From: Pleomorphomonas carboxyditropha
Lineage (GTDB): Bacteria > Pseudomonadota > Alphaproteobacteria > Rhizobiales > Pleomorphomonadaceae
Direction of reading: 5' to 3'
Length of the DNA: 64,000 nucleotides
Assembly: GCF_002770725.1 (NCBI RefSeq)
Contig: NZ_NQVN01000003.1
Coordinates: 248,001 to 312,000, forward strand
The translations under genes and the position numbers were made by a program. The notes below the pieces were generated by a model. The model ran no database searches and was not told the DNA's origin. It was given only the letters and a program-made list of their open reading frames with translations. Positions 1-9,405 of this stretch are shown here, in pieces; the stretch's first letter is position 1, and the number at the start of each line of letters is the position of its first letter.

Positions 1-176
1 CAGTGCCTCCCGACAGGCTGAAATCCTAAAAGGACGACTTCAATTGGCAAGAGATAGCATTCCCTCCGAAATGGTCGGTTTGTAAAATTTCATTCCGTTA
101 TTGTCGCCCATTACGCGATCCGAGGCAACATGCTTCCCGGAAGCCGATGGTTTCCGGTGGGATTTTCCTCTGAGGA

Positions 177-1622
177 TCAAAAACGGACCATGTCCCTGAC
201 GCGCCGGACGGCGTCGGGCAGCAAGCCGGCGAACGATCCCTGCGGCGGCTGCCTCAGCAGCGACAGGGACGGATAAACGGGCGTTTTTTCGCCCTCCAGC
301 CGCCAGATCCAGCCGGCCGCGGCGGGAAGCAGGGCGACGCCCGGCCGGCCGAGCAGACCGGCCAGGCGAAGCGGCAGGCCGTCCACGGCGATCACCGCGT
401 CGAGCCCACCGAGAAGCGCGGCGCAGTCGACGCGGGCGTCGACGCCGGCCTCGAAATCCGGGCCGGGATGCTCGACGCGGACCGGCGTGCCGACCACCTC
501 CCAACCGGACGGCGCCGAGGAGCGGGCCAGCAGGGCCGACGGCAACCGTTCGAGGGCGACGAAACGCAGGTCGCCGATGCCGGCGAGCGGAGCGAGATCG
601 TCGGGCCCGAGGCCTCCGCCCCAGGCGAGGCCGACGGCCGGCCGCCCCCGGCCGAGCTCCAGCCGGGCGCTCCAGCGGTCGGCGAGCAACGGCTCGGCGG
701 CGAGCAGCGGGCCGGTCGGGACAAAACTGCCGGCGGTGAGGCCCAGCCGATGCGGCAGGCCGGCAAGCGGCGCCGCGGCGGCCGCCGTCCGGCCGGCGCT
801 ATCGTCGTTGTCGGCAATCACCCGGCCGACGCCGGCCAGCGCCGAGGCGAGACGCATGAGGGGCTTCGGCGCCACCAAAATCAGTTCGGCCACCAGCGGC
901 CGGGCGAGCGGCAATGCCGGAGCGAAGGCAACGAGATCGAGCGGATCGGCGCCGGCCCAGACGACAAGCGGACCGTCGAGCGGACCGCCGGCCCAGGCCG
1001 GCAGACGGCTCGCCCAAGCCGGACGGGCGGCGACGGCGTCGAGGTCGGCGAAACCGCCGGCCATGTCGCCGAGCGACAGCAACGCCGCCGCCCGGTCGGC
1101 GCGCGGACGGGACTGGCCGGCCCGGCGAAAGGCCTCGACCGCCGCCAGCGGACGGCCGGCGGCGGCGAGCGCCGAACCGAGGCCGCCAAGGGCGCTCGGC
1201 TCGGCCGGGTCGAGGCGCAATGCCGCCTCGAAGGCCGAAACCGCGCCGGCCGCATCGCCGGCGGCCAGGCGCGCCAGGCCGAGGCGGGCGGCAAGTCCGG
1301 CGTCGAGCGGCCTGGCGGCGCGGGCCCGCTCGAAGGCGGCGGCGGCTTCCGGCAGGCGAGACGTCGCGGCAAGCGCCTCGCCAAGCGCGGCGGCGATGTC
1401 GGCGCGGCCGGGCTCGGTGCGGTCGGCGCGCGTCAGGAACACGACGGCGCGGGCATGATCGCCGTTGGCGCGGGCGGCGGCAGCGGCGCCCAGCATGGCC
1501 GGCACATGGTCCGGCGACCGCACGAGCGCCACCTCGTAGAGCGCCACCGCCTCGATCCACTTGTGGATCGCCTCGGCGGCGGCGGCACGGGCCAGCAACT
1601 GGTCGACAACCGTTTCGGTCAT
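177..1622 (-). CDS. TPR / glycosyltransferase-like modular protein (second gene of pair)
   Basis: 481 aa. The first ~200 residues are Ala/Leu-rich tetratricopeptide helices with repeated A-x-x-x-F/Y-x-x-A/L patterns. The remaining ~280 residues resemble the GT9/GT41-like domain that follows TPRs in many bacterial proteins, ending in a W-I-W ... V-Y-P-S-L-S-L-L-R-Q motif at about residues 436-456. The same closing motif occurs three times in the neighbouring gene. The ATG overlaps the stop of the upstream gene (ATGA), so translation is coupled. The role is probably transfer of a sugar to a protein or glycan. TPR-GT proteins such as Caulobacter FlmG glycosylate flagellin, but nothing in the window shows the target here. 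The domain assignment is by motif only. Confidence 0.7.
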   Translation of the reverse strand: MTETVVDQLLARAAAAEAIHKWIEAVALYEVALVRSPDHVPAMLGAAAAARANGDHARAVVFLTRADRTEPGRADIAAALGEALAATSRLPEAAAAFERARAARPLDAGLAARLGLARLAAGDAAGAVSAFEAALRLDPAEPSALGGLGSALAAAGRPLAAVEAFRRAGQSRPRADRAAALLSLGDMAGGFADLDAVAARPAWASRLPAWAGGPLDGPLVVWAGADPLDLVAFAPALPLARPLVAELILVAPKPLMRLASALAGVGRVIADNDDSAGRTAAAAAPLAGLPHRLGLTAGSFVPTGPLLAAEPLLADRWSARLELGRGRPAVGLAWGGGLGPDDLAPLAGIGDLRFVALERLPSALLARSSAPSGWEVVGTPVRVEHPGPDFEAGVDARVDCAALLGGLDAVIAVDGLPLRLAGLLGRPGVALLPAAAGWIWRLEGEKTPVYPSLSLLRQPPQGSFAGLLPDAVRRVRDMVRF

Positions 1623-4600
1623 GGCGCCGACCTTTCGGGAAGAAGATCGCGCAGCAGACCGGCGAGATCATCGCCATGGCGCAGAATGCGGGCGGCGGGA
1701 TACCAGGGCGCGCCGCCCTCGCCCGCCCAAAGCCAGTCCGTGGCCGATGGATCGATCACCACCGTCGGCCGGCCGAGCGTGGCGGCAAGGTGGGCGGTAG
1801 CCGAAACGGGCGCGACGATCGCGTCGAGCGCCGTCATCGCCGCCGCCGTCTCGACGAAGCCGCCCAGCCGGTCGCCCAGCGGCTCGACGGCGAGCCCCTT
1901 CGGCAGCGCGGCGAGGGACGCCCGGCCCGTGCGGCGGTCGAGGGCGAACAGGCGGACGCCGTCGAGACCGGCGAGCGGCGCCAGACAGGCGGCGTCGGCG
2001 GCGCTTCGCCAGTAAAGGCCGACGGCAGGCCGGCCGTCGCCGCCGGCAAGGTGGCGCCAGGCGTCGACGCGCAAGGGGTCGGGCCGGAACAGGGCGGACG
2101 GCGGCAGACCGTCCCGCTCGGTACCGAACACATGCGGCAGGCTTCGAAGCGGCACTTCGAGATCGTAGGGCGGCAGGCGCCGCCCCTGCTCGACCACCGT
2201 GACGTTGCTGCCGAGATCGAGCCGGCGGAACAGATCGGTCAGCGCCGGGCGAACCTCCAGGACGAGCCGTGGCCCGCGCGCCACGAGCTGCGGCAGGAAG
2301 CGGGCAAAGGCGATGTCCAGCCCGAGATCGCGTTCGCCGTGAACGAAGAGCGTCCGGCCGCCGATGTCCTCGCCGGTCCAGCGTGGCGCCGAAAAGCGGC
2401 GCGGCAGCAGCTCGGCGGCCTGCCAGCGCACCTCGGCGCGGGCGAAGCCGCGCCGGTAGTCGCCGGCAATCAGCAGCGCCTCCGCCTCGTCCATCGCGAG
2501 TTCGGGATCGGTCGGCGCCAGGGCCGAGGCGCGGCCGTAGGAGAGAAGGGCCTCGCCGGCCCGGCCAAGCGCCACCAGCGCCTTGCCGACCGCACGATGG
2601 GCGCGGGCGAGGTCGGGCCGCAGCTCGGCCGCCCGCTCGGCGTGGGCGAGCGCTTCTTCCGGACGGCCGCCAAGCCGGCCGGCGTCCGACAGCTCGACGA
2701 GCCGTTCGGCGGTGGGCGCCTCGGCGACCAGCGTGGCAAGGAGATTGCCGGCCCGGTCGCGCTCGCCGATGCGCAGAAGGGCGGCGGCCAGTTTCTCGCG
2801 GAGATCCGGCTCGGCGGCGCCGGCAGCGATGGCGTCGCCGAGCAACAGGACGGCGCGGTGGTCGTCGCGGCCGGCAAGAGCGGCAAGACCGGCGCGCGCG
2901 AGCATGACGGCCGGCGGGAGATCGTCTCCCTCGGCAGGAACATCGGCGGCGGGGGCGGGATCGGCCCGGAAAGGAACGGCGCGGTCGCCGGCCGCGAAAG
3001 CGGCGAGAGCCGCGACGAGACGGGACCACGGATCGCCTGCCGCCTCGCCCGGGCGGCGGCGGAAAAGGCGCGTGGCCGGGAACCAGGGCGTGCGGCCGTC
3101 TTCTTCCAGCCATAGCCAGTCGTCGCGATCCGGCCCGACGACGAAGGCCGGCCGGCCGACGGCACCGGCCAGCGCCGCAACCGGGCTCCCCGCCGATGCC
3201 ACCACGGCGTCGAGGTTCGGAAGGGCGGCGGCGATCCTGTCGAAGTCAACCCGGGCGGCGGCGAGCGGCCAGGCATCCGGAACACGCGCCACCGCGCTTG
3301 TGTCGAGGGCGACGAAGGCGACGTTGGGCAGGGTGGCGAGCGCCGCAATATCGGCGGTGCCGGCCAGACCGTCGAGCGCCAGGCCGACGCGGAAGCCTTC
3401 GAGGTGGGCGAAGGCCCGCGCCGCGTTCGTCACCGCGACCGGATCGGCGGCGAGAGAGCGGCGCGACGCCGGCAGGTCGCGGGCGGCAAGGCCGAGCAGC
3501 GCCGGCAGGCTCATCACCGGCAGCACCAGATCGCCGTCAGACGCCTCGCCCGTGCCGTCGATCCCGTCGATATCGGCCAGCAGCGGCGCCAGTTCGTCGG
3601 CGCCGGCGATGCGGACACTGGCCGCATCAGCCGCCTTGAGCGCCGGGACAAACCGCAGGAAACGGATCAGCACCCCGGCGTCGCCCTCGGCGGTGAGCAC
3701 CACATCCCGGCCGGCGAGGTCGGAAAGGGCCGGCAGGGCGGGCGCTTCGCCGCGCCGCCACTCGAACTCGGCAAGGCCGGCGGCAAAGTCGCCGGAGGCC
3801 AGCAGCAATTCGCCGAGGAAGGCGCGGGCGGCCGGGACCGGGCGGCGGGCAACGAGACGGCGCAGCACGTCGATCGCCTCGCGGCCGCGGCCGGCGGCGG
3901 AGAGCGCGAGGGCGAATTCCATCGCCGCCTCGCTATGGCCGCCGTCGCAGGCCACGGCCGATCCGAGGAAATGCAGGGCGAGCCCGGTCTCGCCGGCTGT
4001 TGCCGCCAGGCGCCCGAGACCGAGACGGGCATCGGCGCCATCCTCGGCAATGACGGCCCGCTCGAAGGCGCGACAGGCGCCGCGGGCATCTCCGAGCTTT
4101 CTCAGCGCTTCACCCCAGGCGACCAGAAGATCGGCCCGATGCGGCGCCGCCTGCACCGCCTGCCGGAGGGCGAATTCCGCCCTGGCCGGTTCGCCGAGCG
4201 CGGCGAAGGCGGCGGCGCGCGCCCTCAGGGCGTCGATGCAGGCGGGATCGACGCCGAGCGCCCGGTCGGCGTGGCGAAGGGCCGCGGCGGGCTTGCCCTG
4301 CTCGAGATCGCGGCGGGCGGCAAGCAGCAGCAGCGGAACATGGCGCGCGCCGGCGGAAAGCCCGGCATCGAGCGCCCGGTCGGCGTCGACCGTCTCGCCG
4401 ACGCGCAACAAGAGCCCGGCAAGCCGCGCCCAAGCCGCCGGATCGGCCGGATCGAGCGCCACCAGACGGGCGGCAAACGGCAGAGCGGCGCCGGCCGCCG
4501 AGGCGCCCTCGACGCCTTCGGCAGCCGCCGCCAGCCGGTCGAGCGCGGCAATGTCGGACAGCCCCGGCGCGGCGAGCGCTTTTGCCTCCGACGCGAGCGC

Positions 4601-5581
4601 CTCGGTGACGCCTTGCCAGCCCGGCCCCCCGGCGCGGAACAGACGGGCGGCGGGGTACCAGCGGCTGAGGCGTCCCCGGCGCCCCCACAGCCAGTGCGGC
4701 GCCTCGTCGAGCAGCAGCCAGAGCGGCACGCCGGCGACGCCGGCGGCGTGGGCCGCGGGGCCGTCGGTGGCGACGACCAGATCGAGGCCGGCGAGCGTGG
4801 CCGGATCGGCGTCGGCCATCTCGCCGCCGAGCCGCCGGGCCGCCGCCCGATCGAGGGCCAGCAAGCGGAAGCCGGGAAACGCCTGGCGGAGCACCGCCGC
4901 GATGCCGTCCGGCGCCGCTTCGGAACCTCCGCCCCAGGGCGATGGCGCCAGCGCCACGCCGATGGTCGTGCCGGTCCGTGGCGATGGCGGCAAAAGGCGC
5001 GGCGGCGGCACGCTATCCGGCGAAAGCCCGAGCACGGCCGGCGCCGAGGCGAGCGGCAGGACGAGATCGTGCGGCGGCAGCCCGGCGACATCGACGAGCG
5101 GCAGGTTGCCGAAGGCGGCGGCAAAGGACGAGAGGCGCGTCCGTTGCCCGGACGGCACGGCGAGCGTCAGCGACAGCACGCGGGCGGCGAGTTCCGGCAG
5201 AAAGCGGGCGAAGGCAAGCGTGTCGCACTCGTGCTCTTCGGCGAACACGACGACGCGGGCCGCCGGCGACCGCATGCCGTTCCAGCGCGGACGATCGGAT
5301 GGGGAAGCGAAAGGACGGCGCTCGAACTCGGCGAAACCTGCCGTCCAGTTCCCGTCGGCGAGCGCGAGACGCACCGCATCGAGGCGAGCGGAGGCGGCAG
5401 CGTCCGGCGCCCAAAGCTGGCGGCCCTCGTCGATCGTCAGGTGTTCGTCCAGTTTCAGCTCCAGATGCCGCCATCGGTCCAGGCCCCTCCATGGAGCGAG
5501 CGGCCTGATTCGAAAATGATTATATCCGCTTCCACCCGTCCGGGCGGCCTTGCCCGGCACCGGCCGACGCCTTCCTGCCAC
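1619..5581 (-). CDS. Giant protein with three glycosyltransferase-like domains and interleaved TPRs
   Basis: 1320 aa. The arrangement is GT-like domain (about 1-330), TPRs (about 340-570), GT-like (about 580-845), TPRs (about 860-1030), GT-like (about 1035-1320). Each GT-like unit opens with an 'A-G-(F/L)-A-(E/R)-(F/V)' stretch and a basic-aromatic segment. Each closes with a W-L-W ... W-(Y/F)-P-A-(A/T)-R-(L/I)-(F/L)-R motif near residues 299-317, 820-840 and 1281-1299. This looks like in-frame tandem duplication of a TPR-GT module of about 460-520 residues. The start is uncertain: the longest frame begins with GTG, and the first GT unit lacks a full TPR array, so a downstream start or N-terminal loss is possible. 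It is divergent from the LOG-family gene. No signal peptide is evident, so it is probably cytoplasmic. Confidence 0.7.
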   Translation of the reverse strand: MAGRRRPVPGKAARTGGSGYNHFRIRPLAPWRGLDRWRHLELKLDEHLTIDEGRQLWAPDAAASARLDAVRLALADGNWTAGFAEFERRPFASPSDRPRWNGMRSPAARVVVFAEEHECDTLAFARFLPELAARVLSLTLAVPSGQRTRLSSFAAAFGNLPLVDVAGLPPHDLVLPLASAPAVLGLSPDSVPPPRLLPPSPRTGTTIGVALAPSPWGGGSEAAPDGIAAVLRQAFPGFRLLALDRAAARRLGGEMADADPATLAGLDLVVATDGPAAHAAGVAGVPLWLLLDEAPHWLWGRRGRLSRWYPAARLFRAGGPGWQGVTEALASEAKALAAPGLSDIAALDRLAAAAEGVEGASAAGAALPFAARLVALDPADPAAWARLAGLLLRVGETVDADRALDAGLSAGARHVPLLLLAARRDLEQGKPAAALRHADRALGVDPACIDALRARAAAFAALGEPARAEFALRQAVQAAPHRADLLVAWGEALRKLGDARGACRAFERAVIAEDGADARLGLGRLAATAGETGLALHFLGSAVACDGGHSEAAMEFALALSAAGRGREAIDVLRRLVARRPVPAARAFLGELLLASGDFAAGLAEFEWRRGEAPALPALSDLAGRDVVLTAEGDAGVLIRFLRFVPALKAADAASVRIAGADELAPLLADIDGIDGTGEASDGDLVLPVMSLPALLGLAARDLPASRRSLAADPVAVTNAARAFAHLEGFRVGLALDGLAGTADIAALATLPNVAFVALDTSAVARVPDAWPLAAARVDFDRIAAALPNLDAVVASAGSPVAALAGAVGRPAFVVGPDRDDWLWLEEDGRTPWFPATRLFRRRPGEAAGDPWSRLVAALAAFAAGDRAVPFRADPAPAADVPAEGDDLPPAVMLARAGLAALAGRDDHRAVLLLGDAIAAGAAEPDLREKLAAALLRIGERDRAGNLLATLVAEAPTAERLVELSDAGRLGGRPEEALAHAERAAELRPDLARAHRAVGKALVALGRAGEALLSYGRASALAPTDPELAMDEAEALLIAGDYRRGFARAEVRWQAAELLPRRFSAPRWTGEDIGGRTLFVHGERDLGLDIAFARFLPQLVARGPRLVLEVRPALTDLFRRLDLGSNVTVVEQGRRLPPYDLEVPLRSLPHVFGTERDGLPPSALFRPDPLRVDAWRHLAGGDGRPAVGLYWRSAADAACLAPLAGLDGVRLFALDRRTGRASLAALPKGLAVEPLGDRLGGFVETAAAMTALDAIVAPVSATAHLAATLGRPTVVIDPSATDWLWAGEGGAPWYPAARILRHGDDLAGLLRDLLPERSAP

Positions 5582-5669
5582 AGTGCGGCCGCGTTTCAGC
5601 GTTCCTTAAGGTCCCGATCCCTATCCTTGCCCCTATCGCCGTTTCTGGCCGGAATCCTGGACTGACCGC

Positions 5670-6488
5670 ATGACCGACATCGCCGACAACACCGCCCAGA
5701 AGACCTCGAAGGCCTTTGTCCTGCCCGCCATCGACAACGATTTCCTGTTGTCGGATTCGATGCGCGGCGTCCGCTTCATGCTTGAATATTCCAAGGCCGA
5801 GCAGACGCTGAAGGCCTGGGGCATCCGCTCGACGCTGGTGGTGTTCGGCTCGGCCCGCGTCCATGAGAACGGCGATCCGCTCCACAATCGCTGGTACGCC
5901 ACGTCGCGCGAATTCGGCCGCATCGCTTCCGAGCGCGGCGGCGCCGTCAATCGCACCGACGGCTTCTTCGACAACGTCATCGCCACCGGCGGCGGCCCCG
6001 GCATCATGGAGGCGGCCAACCGCGGCGCCCGCGACGCCGGCGCGCCGACCATCGGCTTCAACATCACCTTGCCCCACGAGCAGGAACCCAACGCCTATAC
6101 GACGCCGCAACTGACCTTCCGGTTCCATTACTTCGCCATGCGCAAGATGCACCTTGCCATGCGCGCCAACGCGCTGGTGGTGTTCCCCGGCGGCTTCGGC
6201 ACCTTCGACGAGCTGTTCGAACTGTTGACGCTGACCCAGACCCACAAGGGCACCCGCATCCCGGTGGTGCTGGTCGACGGCGAATACTGGCACAAGGTGA
6301 TCAACTTCGACGCGCTGGCCGACTACGGCATGATCAACCGCGAGGACATCGGCCTCGTGCATTTTGCCGAAACGGCCGAGGAAATATGGAGCTACCTCGC
6401 CTCCGAGAACCTCGGCTCGCACCGCAACCGCGACAAGGCCCGCTACGGCGAGGGCGTGCTGACGCGCCCCTCGCCCGTGCCGGAATGA
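5670..6488 (+). CDS. LOG-family (TIGR00730) nucleotide phosphoribohydrolase-like protein
   Basis: 272 aa. A Rossmann-like core carries V-F-G-S-A-R near residue 53, G-G-G-P-G-I-M-E-A-A-N near residue 109 and P-G-G-F-G-T-F-D-E-L-F-E near residue 174. The P-G-G-x-G-T-x-x-E signature is the catalytic motif of LOG proteins, which release ribose 5-phosphate from nucleoside monophosphates (cytokinin activation in plants and some bacteria). The N-terminal ~50 residues are an extension found in the longer bacterial subgroup, for which activity is less certain. Older annotations call this family 'lysine decarboxylase', which the sequence does not support. It stands alone on the plus strand ahead of mutS. 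Confidence 0.85.
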   Translation: MTDIADNTAQKTSKAFVLPAIDNDFLLSDSMRGVRFMLEYSKAEQTLKAWGIRSTLVVFGSARVHENGDPLHNRWYATSREFGRIASERGGAVNRTDGFFDNVIATGGGPGIMEAANRGARDAGAPTIGFNITLPHEQEPNAYTTPQLTFRFHYFAMRKMHLAMRANALVVFPGGFGTFDELFELLTLTQTHKGTRIPVVLVDGEYWHKVINFDALADYGMINREDIGLVHFAETAEEIWSYLASENLGSHRNRDKARYGEGVLTRPSPVPE

Positions 6489-6561
6489 CAAGCTGGATAA
6501 CCGCAACCGCCGGACATTTGGCGCGTGAAAAGCGGCGCGGGCTTTGTTAGCTTCCGCCTCC

Positions 6562-9288
6562 ATGACCGACGCGCAAGTTCTCCCCGACGACCGGACCGCC
6601 GACGTGGCGACGCCCGCCATGGCGCAGTTCATCGAGATCAAGGCGGCCAATCCCGACTGCCTGCTGTTCTATCGGATGGGCGATTTCTACGAGATGTTCT
6701 TCGAGGACGCCGAGGTGGCCTCGCGGGCGCTCGGCATCACGCTGACCAAGCGCGGCAGGTATCGCGGCGAGGACATCCCGCTCTGCGGCGTGCCGGTGCA
6801 TGCCGCCGACGACTATCTCCAGCGCCTGATCGCCCTCGGCCACCGCGTCGCCGTCTGCGAGCAGATGGAGGATCCGGCGGAAGCCAAGAAGCGCGGCTCG
6901 AAATCGGTGGTGCGGCGCGACGTCGTCCGCCTGGTCACGCCCGGCACGCTGACCGAGGACAATCTTCTCGACGCCCGCCGCTCCAACTATCTCGCCGCCG
7001 TTGCCCGCCAGAAAGGGACGGAGAGCGCCGCCGACGCCTTCGCCGTCGCCTGGGCCGACATGTCGACCGGCGCCTTCCGCCTGGCCGAGACGACGGCCGC
7101 CGCCCTGCCGGCGCTGCTCGCCCGCATCGAGCCGCGCGAACTCTTGGCCGCCGACGGCCTGTTCGACGACGACGAATTGCGCCGGACCTTCAAGGCGGCG
7201 AGCCCGGCCGTGGTGCCGCTGCCGCGCGCCTTCTTCGACGCCGCCACCGCCGAGCACCGCCTCGCCGACTTCTTCTCCGTCGCCTCGCTCGACGCGTTCG
7301 GCAGCTTCAGCCGGCTGGAGCTGACGGCCGCCGCCGCCATCGTCGCCTATGTCGACAAGACGCAGGTCGGCAGCCGGCCGCCGCTCGACCCGCCGGCGCG
7401 CGAAAGCCTCGGCGGCGCGCTGGCCATCGACGCGGCGAGCCGGGCCAACCTCGAACTCTGCCGTACGCTCGCCGGCGAGCGGCGCGGCTCGCTGCTCCAC
7501 GCCATCGACCGCACGGTGTCGGGCGCCGGCGCCCGCCTCCTCGCCGACCGGCTGGCCGCGCCGCTCGCCGATCCCGATGCCATCCGCGACCGGCTCGACG
7601 CCGTCGATTTCTTCCTTGCCGAGACGACGCTTCGGGCGCGGCTGCGCCGGGATCTCGCCGGCGTGCCGGACATGGCCCGCGCCCTCACCCGCGTCAGCCT
7701 CGACCGCGGCGGGCCGCGCGACCTCGCCGCCATCGCCGGCGGGCTCAATGCCGCCGCCCGACTGGCCGGCGGCCTTCGGGAGGCCGGCGGCGCCGGCAGC
7801 GAGATAGACCGCATCGCCCACGGCCTCGAAGCGGCGCCGGCCGAACTCGCCGCCCGGCTCATGGCGGCGCTCGACGACGAATTGCCGCTCCTGAAGCGCG
7901 ACGGCGGCTTCGTGCGGCAGGGCTTCCGCTCCGACCTCGACGAGGCGCGCGCCCTGCGCGACCAGAGCCGGCAGGTGATCGCCGCCCTGCAGCAGACCTA
8001 TGCCGAGACGACCGGCATCAAGTCGCTGAAGGTGAAGCACAACGGCGTGCTCGGTTATTTCATCGAGGTGGCGCCCAATTACGCCCAGGCGATGACCAGC
8101 GAACCGCTCAACCGGCTGTTCATCCACCGGCAGACGCTGGCCGGCGCCATGCGTTTTTCCACCACCGAACTCTCCGAGCTCGAAGGCCGCATCGCCTCGG
8201 CCGCCGAGCGGGCGCTCGCCATCGAGCTTTCCGTCTTCGCCGACCTGGCGCGGGCGACGGTGGAGGCCGGCATCGCCATCAAGCGGGCGGCCGACATGCT
8301 GGCCGCCCTCGACGTCGCCACGTCGCTGGCCGAACTCGCCGCCGCCGAGGGCTACGTCCGGCCGCGTGTCGACGACAGCCTCACCTTCCGCATAGACGGC
8401 GGCCGCCACCCGGTGGTCGAGCAGGTATTGCGCGAGCAAGGCGGCTCATTCGTCGCCAACGGCTGCGATGTCGGCGGCGAGGCAGCCGGCAAGCTCTGGC
8501 TGGTCACCGGTCCCAACATGGCCGGCAAATCGACCTTCCTGAGGCAGAACGCGCTGATCGCCGTGCTCGCCCAGATCGGCTCCTTCGTGCCGGCCAAATC
8601 GGCGCATATCGGCGTCGTCGACCGGCTGTTCTCGCGCGTCGGCGCCGCCGACGACCTCGCCCGCGGCCGTTCCACCTTCATGGTGGAGATGATCGAGACG
8701 GCCGCCATCCTTAACCAGGCGGGAGCGCGCTCCTTCGTCATTCTCGACGAGATCGGCCGCGGCACCGCCACCTACGACGGCCTGTCGATCGCCTGGGCGA
8801 CCATCGAGCATCTGCACGAGGCCAATCGCTGCCGCACGCTGTTCGCGACGCATTATCACGAGCTGACCGCCCTCTCCGAGCGGCTGCCGCGCGTCGTCAA
8901 CGCCACCGTCAAGGTGAAGGAATGGCGCGGCGACGTGGTGTTCCTGCACGAGATCGTGCCGGGTTCGGCCGACCGCTCCTACGGCATCCAGGTGGCCAAG
9001 CTCGCCGGCCTGCCGCGGCCGGTGATCGAGCGGGCGCGCGCCGTGCTGGCCGAGCTGGAGAAGTCCGGCGGCAACAACGCCGTCTCGATGCTCGACGACC
9101 TGCCGCTGTTCTCGCTCGCCCGCCGTCCGGCCGCCGCGCCGGTCGAGGCGCCGCCGGATCCGGCCGAGGCGGAACTCCTCGCGGCGATCGACGCGCTGGC
9201 GCCCGACGAACTCAGCCCGCGCGAGGCGCTCGAGGCGGTCTATCGGCTGAAAGCGCTGCGCGCCGGGATCGGACGGGCGCATGGTTGA
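6562..9288 (+). CDS. mutS: DNA mismatch repair protein MutS
   Basis: 908 aa from the ATG at 6562. A TTG six codons earlier is in frame but has no ribosome-binding site. The mismatch-reading F-Y-E motif is in G-D-F-Y-E-M-F at residues 41-47. The ATPase Walker A motif G-P-N-M-A-G-K-S-T is at about residue 650, followed by [14 protein letters not shown] (Walker B and signature). A C-terminal helix-turn-helix dimerisation region ends the protein. It binds mismatches and recruits MutL to start strand repair. The length is slightly above the E. coli protein, with an Ala/Pro-rich linker before the C terminus. There is no Shine-Dalgarno sequence at the start. Confidence 0.96.
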   Translation: MTDAQVLPDDRTADVATPAMAQFIEIKAANPDCLLFYRMGDFYEMFFEDAEVASRALGITLTKRGRYRGEDIPLCGVPVHAADDYLQRLIALGHRVAVCEQMEDPAEAKKRGSKSVVRRDVVRLVTPGTLTEDNLLDARRSNYLAAVARQKGTESAADAFAVAWADMSTGAFRLAETTAAALPALLARIEPRELLAADGLFDDDELRRTFKAASPAVVPLPRAFFDAATAEHRLADFFSVASLDAFGSFSRLELTAAAAIVAYVDKTQVGSRPPLDPPARESLGGALAIDAASRANLELCRTLAGERRGSLLHAIDRTVSGAGARLLADRLAAPLADPDAIRDRLDAVDFFLAETTLRARLRRDLAGVPDMARALTRVSLDRGGPRDLAAIAGGLNAAARLAGGLREAGGAGSEIDRIAHGLEAAPAELAARLMAALDDELPLLKRDGGFVRQGFRSDLDEARALRDQSRQVIAALQQTYAETTGIKSLKVKHNGVLGYFIEVAPNYAQAMTSEPLNRLFIHRQTLAGAMRFSTTELSELEGRIASAAERALAIELSVFADLARATVEAGIAIKRAADMLAALDVATSLAELAAAEGYVRPRVDDSLTFRIDGGRHPVVEQVLREQGGSFVANGCDVGGEAAGKLWLVTGPNMAGKSTFLRQNALIAVLAQIGSFVPAKSAHIGVVDRLFSRVGAADDLARGRSTFMVEMIETAAILNQAGARSFVILDEIGRGTATYDGLSIAWATIEHLHEANRCRTLFATHYHELTALSERLPRVVNATVKVKEWRGDVVFLHEIVPGSADRSYGIQVAKLAGLPRPVIERARAVLAELEKSGGNNAVSMLDDLPLFSLARRPAAAPVEAPPDPAEAELLAAIDALAPDELSPREALEAVYRLKALRAGIGRAHG

Positions 9289-9405
9289 TTGTTCGGCATG
9301 CGCCGCCTATTCGATTCCGGGCATTGTCACTTTTAGCTTGACGAGGCACGTATCATATGGACGTGCACCCGCTGCGTCTTTTTGTTCCGAAAGTGATCGT
9401 TGCCG

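Noticed and set aside
40-504. 154-aa frame at the left edge on the minus strand
   Set aside because: It is mostly antisense-type Arg/Gly/Pro-rich shadow of the TPR gene in another frame; the left 176 bases look non-coding.
5520-6650. 376-aa minus-strand frame opposite the LOG-family gene
   Set aside because: It is a mirror frame of the LOG gene without any domain motif.
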